From positions 744,001 to 808,000 of the forward strand of contig NZ_JACIFF010000001.1 of assembly GCF_014197245.1 (NCBI RefSeq): a stretch of 64,000 bases of DNA, read 5' to 3'. Below the pieces are notes generated by a model, which saw only the letters and a program-made list of their open reading frames with translations, had not been told where the DNA came from and made no database searches. Both the position numbers and the translations under genes were made by a program. Every line of letters begins with the position of its first letter. Within the stretch, counting starts at the first letter, position 1. This DNA comes from Neolewinella aquimaris. Lineage in GTDB: Bacteria; Bacteroidota; Bacteroidia; Chitinophagales; Saprospiraceae. Below are positions 61,098 through 64,000 of this stretch, piece by piece.

Positions 61098-61480
61098 TAG
61101 TCGACGGAGGAGTCTCGGTCGGCCCTCGTCGGCCGAGTCTAAGCTCGTCCGCCGAGTAGGCCTACTGGGCGGCGCGTTAGGAGGAGAACATCAACCTAAG
61201 TACGTATCTAGTCGGCGGACGAGCCTCGTGCCTCGGTCGGCCCTCGTCGGCCGAGCCTAAGCTCGTCCGCCGAGTAGGCCCACCGGGCGGTGCGTTAGGA
61301 GGTTAACATCAACCTAAGTATGATCTAGTCGGCGGACGGGCCTCGTGCCTCGGTCGGCCCCCGTCGGCCGAGCCTAAGCTCGTCCGCCTAGTAGGCCTAC
61401 TGGGCGGCGCGTTAGGAGGAGAACATTAACCTAAGTAATCCAGTCGGCGGACGAGCCTCGTGCCTCGGTCGGCCGACGAC
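61098..61480. repeat. Structured tandem repeat, 3.4 units of 111-117 bp
   Basis: Units begin TAGTCGGCGGACGAGC at 61098 (variant), 61209, 61326 and 61441. Within each, AGTCGGCGGACGAGC pairs with GCTCGTCCGCCGAGT about 50 bases on, enclosing a smaller CTCGGTCGG/CGGCCGAG hairpin. A second stem, TTAGG/CCTAA, spans a 15-17-base loop with AACATCAA. No coding frame is plausible. The first 10 bases also occur at 57146 beside the truncated paralog. Confidence 0.88.
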
Positions 61481-61484
61481 TAGA

Positions 61485-61721
61485 TCATTCACCTCCCGCA
61501 AAAATTTTTACGATGCGCTGACTGGCCGCGGTGTCGAATACCCCCAATAGCCCCTGATCGTGCTGGTCGGTAAAGAGTGCCTCGAAGAGCAACTTGGGGT
61601 CTACCATACCATTCTGGGTGAGGTAGCGGATGATGTTGTCGATGAAGGTCATCTGATCGGCCCGCAGGGGCGCGGTGCGCAGGAAATCGGTATGAGTGCT
61701 TCTACGGTTATCCCGAGTAGG
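61485..61721 (-). pseudogene. HsdR C-terminal fragment (type I restriction endonuclease subunit)
   Basis: An open frame of about 78 codons on the minus strand has no start. It reads STHTDFLRTAPLRADQMTFI, then DNIIRYLTQNGMVDPKLLFE, then ALFTD...GLLGVFD and a terminal VKIFAGGE before TGA. This matches the C-terminal helical domain of EcoEI-type HsdR as I recall it. An upstream in-frame stop at 61722-61724 closes the frame. The remaining roughly 800-900 residues of a normal HsdR are absent. Confidence 0.78.
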
Positions 61722-61729
61722 TTAATTTT

Positions 61730-61879
61730 CTACTCTTCGTTGACCTGCTGCTCGTCCAGCCGCCGTAAAAACATCAGGTAGGTAAACTGCTCGATAACGG
61801 TGAGGGCATTCGTAAGTCCGCCGTTGGCGAAGTGGTCCCAGATGGCATCGACCAGGGATTTTCCGGGTCCGGTAATCAT
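61730..61879 (-). pseudogene. HsdM N-terminal fragment (type I DNA methyltransferase subunit)
   Basis: From the ATG at 61879 there are 49 codons. They include SLVDAIWDHFANGGLTNALT, then VIEQFTYLMFLRRLDE, and stop at 61730. This is the conserved start of HsdM. The methylase domain (DPACGTG..NPPF) is missing. The fragment is followed within 10 bases by the end of HsdR, so hsdM body, hsdS and most of hsdR were lost by one deletion. Confidence 0.82.
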
Positions 61880-61903
61880 GGCCGGCAAGGTAGAAAAATT
61901 ACC

Positions 61904-61929
61904 TTGCTCCTGCGCTCCCGCAAAATAAT
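61904..61929. repeat. Dispersed GC-rich repeat, direct copy (best match to consensus)
   Basis: TTGCTCCTGCGCTCCCGCAA lies 25 bases before the HsdM fragment start. Other copies in the window, direct: 3444, 6531, 16246, 16459, 36365, 41406, 45746, 48851, 57306, 57784. Inverted: 6404, 16311, 39581, 41209. Ends vary, but the core GC[TA]CC[TC]GCGNNCC[GC]C is kept. Confidence 0.65.
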
Positions 61930-62002
61930 CAGCCGCCGTCACCCCCCCGTAAAATCGCCACCCCCACCAAAAACCTTCCCCCCGCCCAGCCGTAGTAGTA
62001 GC

Positions 62003-62254
62003 ATGGAACCCGCGCCCCCGCCCCCCAACCCAACTCCGCAACCCTCCGACAGTCCCTCTACCACCAAGGCACTGGGCGACAAGGCCGCCGAGACCTACGA
62101 GTGGTGGAACAACCTGGCGACGATCAACGCCGAGGACCCCTTTCTGGTGGGATTCGCGAAAATCGGTATACGTCTGCTCGGTATTATCGTACTGTTTGCG
62201 CTGTCGCCGGTGATCTTACTGGGACTGGTCATCGCATTTTTTGCCGTACTATGA
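62003..62254 (+). CDS. Small membrane protein, hypothetical
   Basis: 83 residues from the ATG at 62003. The longer frame upstream runs antisense to the hsdM scar and is not favoured. A Pro-rich start (MEPAPPPPNPTPQPSDSP) is followed by an amphipathic KALGDKAAETYEWWNNL. Then come two adjacent hydrophobic segments (about 49-80; GIRLLGIIVLFALSPVILLGLVIAFFAVL). No family was recognised. It overlaps the next gene by ATGA, so they are co-translated and may work together. Confidence 0.65.
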   Translation: MEPAPPPPNPTPQPSDSPSTTKALGDKAAETYEWWNNLATINAEDPFLVGFAKIGIRLLGIIVLFALSPVILLGLVIAFFAVL

Positions 62255-62601
62255 GTGTATTCCGAAATCCCTGGTGGTGGGCTGCCGTGCTCCTGTTCGC
62301 CGCACACCAAATACTACAACGCTTAATGGGAGTTAATATCCCCCTGCTGGATAACTACTTAGACCCCTTCTGCGTAGCGCCAATCCTGCTGGGATTGTGG
62401 CAGGAGGAATGGCAGTTGGTGTTCCGGGTACCGCGACTGACTTTATTGGGGACTGCGGTAGCTACAATCTTACTTGCCGTAGTATTTGAGGAAATTTATC
62501 CCCTCTACCAGGACGGCTTTCAACGGGATACGGTTGATTATGCATTTTATGCGCTGGGTGGGGTGTATTTTTATTTTTTGGTGAATCGGCGGGATCGGTA
62601 G
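62251..62601 (+). CDS. Small four-helix membrane protein, hypothetical
   Basis: 116 residues from the ATG that overlaps the previous stop (ATGA). Hydrophobic segments lie at about 7-22, 36-50, 60-78 and 95-110. FEEIYPLYQDGFQRDTVDYAFYALGG sits before the last helix. Short Bacteroidota proteins with the L-x-x-Y-L-D-x-F-C start and the V-V-F-E-x-x-x-P-L pattern are sometimes named magnesium citrate secondary transporter, but the size argues against a true transporter. The function is unknown. Confidence 0.7.
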   Translation: MSVFRNPWWWAAVLLFAAHQILQRLMGVNIPLLDNYLDPFCVAPILLGLWQEEWQLVFRVPRLTLLGTAVATILLAVVFEEIYPLYQDGFQRDTVDYAFYALGGVYFYFLVNRRDR

Positions 62602-62645
62602 AGCAACACGGTTCAATTATAAGTATGCCGCCCTATATTGTCACC

Positions 62646-63809
62646 ATGGCAATTCGAGTTTATAGTTCGGTAATCACCCTATTGATACTGCTTACCGCTC
62701 CGCTCGGCGCGCAAAGGGAGGAACTCTTCCGTGGCATGGTACGCTCCAAGTCATACGATCATGACCCGGAAGTAAGCTCATTTCAAAAGAGCCAGGCCAG
62801 CAGCTACGGCATTCCGCCGGCGGAGTTGGATACGTTTTACGTAGAGAGTTTTGTGTGCGTCGATACCGTTGTTGTGTACTTCAAATCGGTGAGCGGACTA
62901 ACGCTTTTGAAGCAGATCCAATTTGGCGGCAGCACTTTCATCCACGACAAGCTCCTGTCCACCTACCTGAAGATGCCCGTAAGGGAAAAGGGCTTGTCTG
63001 GTCTTTCGCGGACGGATTGGAAAAGGAATAAGAACTACACCGCGCCCGATGGATTTCGGTACGACCTAAAGGCGGTGCACTCCAAGCGTCCTACCTACAC
63101 TCACTACCTTACTCTAGATAAATCAGTCCAGCACAGTGAGCAGTTGGCGTTAGACGGCCAGTTCGTGCTGATGTTTCATCCCGAAGGACGCATTCTGCGG
63201 CGTGGATCGGTATCCGGCAGTGGAGACGAGATTACTACGGAGTCAACTTTTATCCATATTCCCGAACTTGATTGCAGCGGGCACACGAATGACTTGATAA
63301 CGGTCCGAGATTTGCCGCTGGAAGAACTGACCGATCAGGATCGCATTCCGACCGATGTGGTCGTCAGTGAGCATTCCCGTGATTCATTTCGGATGGCAAA
63401 TACTTATAATGCCGCCGGTGAATCGGTTGATTTCCTGGATTCCCTGAAGGGTAGGTACATCTACATAGACTTCTGGGCATCCTGGTGTCAACCCTGCTTG
63501 AGCGAGATGCCCTTTCTCAAAGAAATAGGTGAAACGTACGCGGAAAAGAACCTGGCCGTTTACTCGGTCTCGCTAGATAACTTGTCCGGTGTTCCGCAGT
63601 GGAAAAACAGGATGGAACAGTTCGGCATGGACTGGCACAATTCCATCATGTACGACGGTATGAGATCGGCTTTCGCCAAGATGCACGGCATCACCGCAAT
63701 TCCTCACTACATGCTCATTGACGATCGGGGGCGAATCGTTAATGGCTTCGTTGCCCGTCCTTCGGACCCGCGGCTGAGGGTAATGTTGGATGGATTGCTA
63801 GACCGATAA
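62646..63809 (+). CDS. TlpA-type thioredoxin-like protein, secreted
   Basis: 387 residues from the second Met (62646), which starts a Sec signal ending TAPLGAQ. The seven codons before it are also open. The N-terminal half (about 20-245) is unassigned. The C-terminal half has the thioredoxin fold: GRYIYIDFWASWCQPCLSEMPFLKEI with the redox pair C-Q-P-C, then AVYSVSLDN, and cis-Pro in ITAIPHYMLIDDRGRIV. Similar proteins act in the periplasm as thiol-disulfide reductases. The pair is intact, so activity is likely; the partner is unknown. It lies 44 bases after the small membrane pair in the same direction. Confidence 0.88.
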   Translation: MAIRVYSSVITLLILLTAPLGAQREELFRGMVRSKSYDHDPEVSSFQKSQASSYGIPPAELDTFYVESFVCVDTVVVYFKSVSGLTLLKQIQFGGSTFIHDKLLSTYLKMPVREKGLSGLSRTDWKRNKNYTAPDGFRYDLKAVHSKRPTYTHYLTLDKSVQHSEQLALDGQFVLMFHPEGRILRRGSVSGSGDEITTESTFIHIPELDCSGHTNDLITVRDLPLEELTDQDRIPTDVVVSEHSRDSFRMANTYNAAGESVDFLDSLKGRYIYIDFWASWCQPCLSEMPFLKEIGETYAEKNLAVYSVSLDNLSGVPQWKNRMEQFGMDWHNSIMYDGMRSAFAKMHGITAIPHYMLIDDRGRIVNGFVARPSDPRLRVMLDGLLDR

Positions 63810-63954
63810 CAGCAACTTACTCAGTAGTGTGAAAAGTCAGATTAGTGGAGAGGAGTGCAATAGCCCGCAGCTACGACTAATATATTGCTTCATGCCTAAA
63901 GTAAAACAGTTCACTAATGGATGTTTGTGACGTAGTCAAGCAACAACCCTTTAC

Positions 63955-63979
63955 TATATTTGTTATCTCATCAGATAAC
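63955..63979 (+). promoter_or_regulatory. Bacteroidota-type -7 box and operator-like inverted repeat
   Basis: TATATTTG (63955-63962) matches the Bacteroidota -7 consensus TAnnTTTG. It overlaps the first base of a perfect inverted repeat GTTATCT-CATC-AGATAAC (63962-63979). An ATG follows at 63984. No good TTG at -33 was found at the expected spacing. Confidence 0.5.
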
Positions 63980-63983
63980 TTTT

Positions 63984-64000
63984 ATGCCGCTTCTATGTAC
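63984..64000 (+). CDS. Possible start of a further gene, truncated by the window end
   Basis: ATGCCGCTTCTATGTAC follows the promoter-like element by five bases after the inverted repeat. Only five codons are visible, so nothing can be said of the product. Confidence 0.3.

Noticed and set aside
61730-62041. 103-codon HsdM-like frame beginning at 62041
   Set aside because: The first 54 codons are low-complexity Gly/Arg/Trp sequence antisense to the small membrane protein start; homology to HsdM begins only at the Met at 61879.

Overview
The window looks like a chromosomal segment of a marine-type Bacteroidota of the Lewinella/Saprospiria kind. This is inferred from the sequence. Two large secreted proteins end in a type A Por/T9SS sorting domain (36228 end and the minus-strand gene 57923-60991). 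There are two TonB-dependent outer-membrane proteins with carboxypeptidase-regulatory-like N-termini, and many lipoproteins. There are four Cys-type sulfatases, giant malectin/He_PIG/PKD/kelch proteins, and no obvious Shine-Dalgarno sequences. Base composition is moderately GC-rich in most genes, with a clearly AT-richer HAD gene (54765-56801) and an AT-richer patch inside one giant gene (about 25080-26800). No rRNA, tRNA, CRISPR array or transposase was recognised.

Layout. 69-10585 is a loose set of single genes: a leishmanolysin-like lipoprotein protease, a DUF4932-like secreted protein, a FlaR-like P-loop kinase, an alpha/beta-hydrolase lipoprotein, an outer-membrane beta-barrel, a NodB-type deacetylase, a sulfatase and a tandem universal stress protein. 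10826-16231 is one 1801-residue gene that joins two alpha/beta-hydrolase domains, a domain resembling the N-terminal domain of M17 aminopeptidases, a CHAT (caspase-like) protease and a TPR-like tail. 17023-36228 is a run of three giant same-strand genes that reads as a minimal cohesin/dockerin system. The first protein ends in a dockerin, the second has a cohesin at the N-terminus and a dockerin at the C-terminus, and the third has two cohesins and a T9SS anchor signal. A second outer-membrane receptor follows at 36792-39518.

39768-54547 is a catabolic locus for a sulfated, probably galactose-containing glycan. It holds three sulfatases, a GH117-like propeller enzyme, a GH79-like glycosidase, a complete D-galactonate route (transporter, dehydratase DgoD, kinase DgoK, aldolase) and a TonB receptor. 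D-galactonate would go to 2-dehydro-3-deoxygalactonate, then its 6-phosphate, then pyruvate and glyceraldehyde 3-phosphate. No SusD homologue is present.

54765-62003 is a plastic region. A truncated duplicate of the start and upstream DNA of the T9SS protein at 57923-60991 sits directly in front of the AT-rich HAD gene, its stop codon overlapping the HAD start as ATGA. Two different repeat clusters follow. Next comes a deletion scar in which an HsdM N-terminus abuts an HsdR C-terminus. The window ends with two small membrane proteins, a TlpA-type thioredoxin protein, and the promoter and first codons of one more gene. A short GC-rich motif (consensus GCTCCTGCG-NN-CCCGCC) recurs at about 15 places in both orientations.
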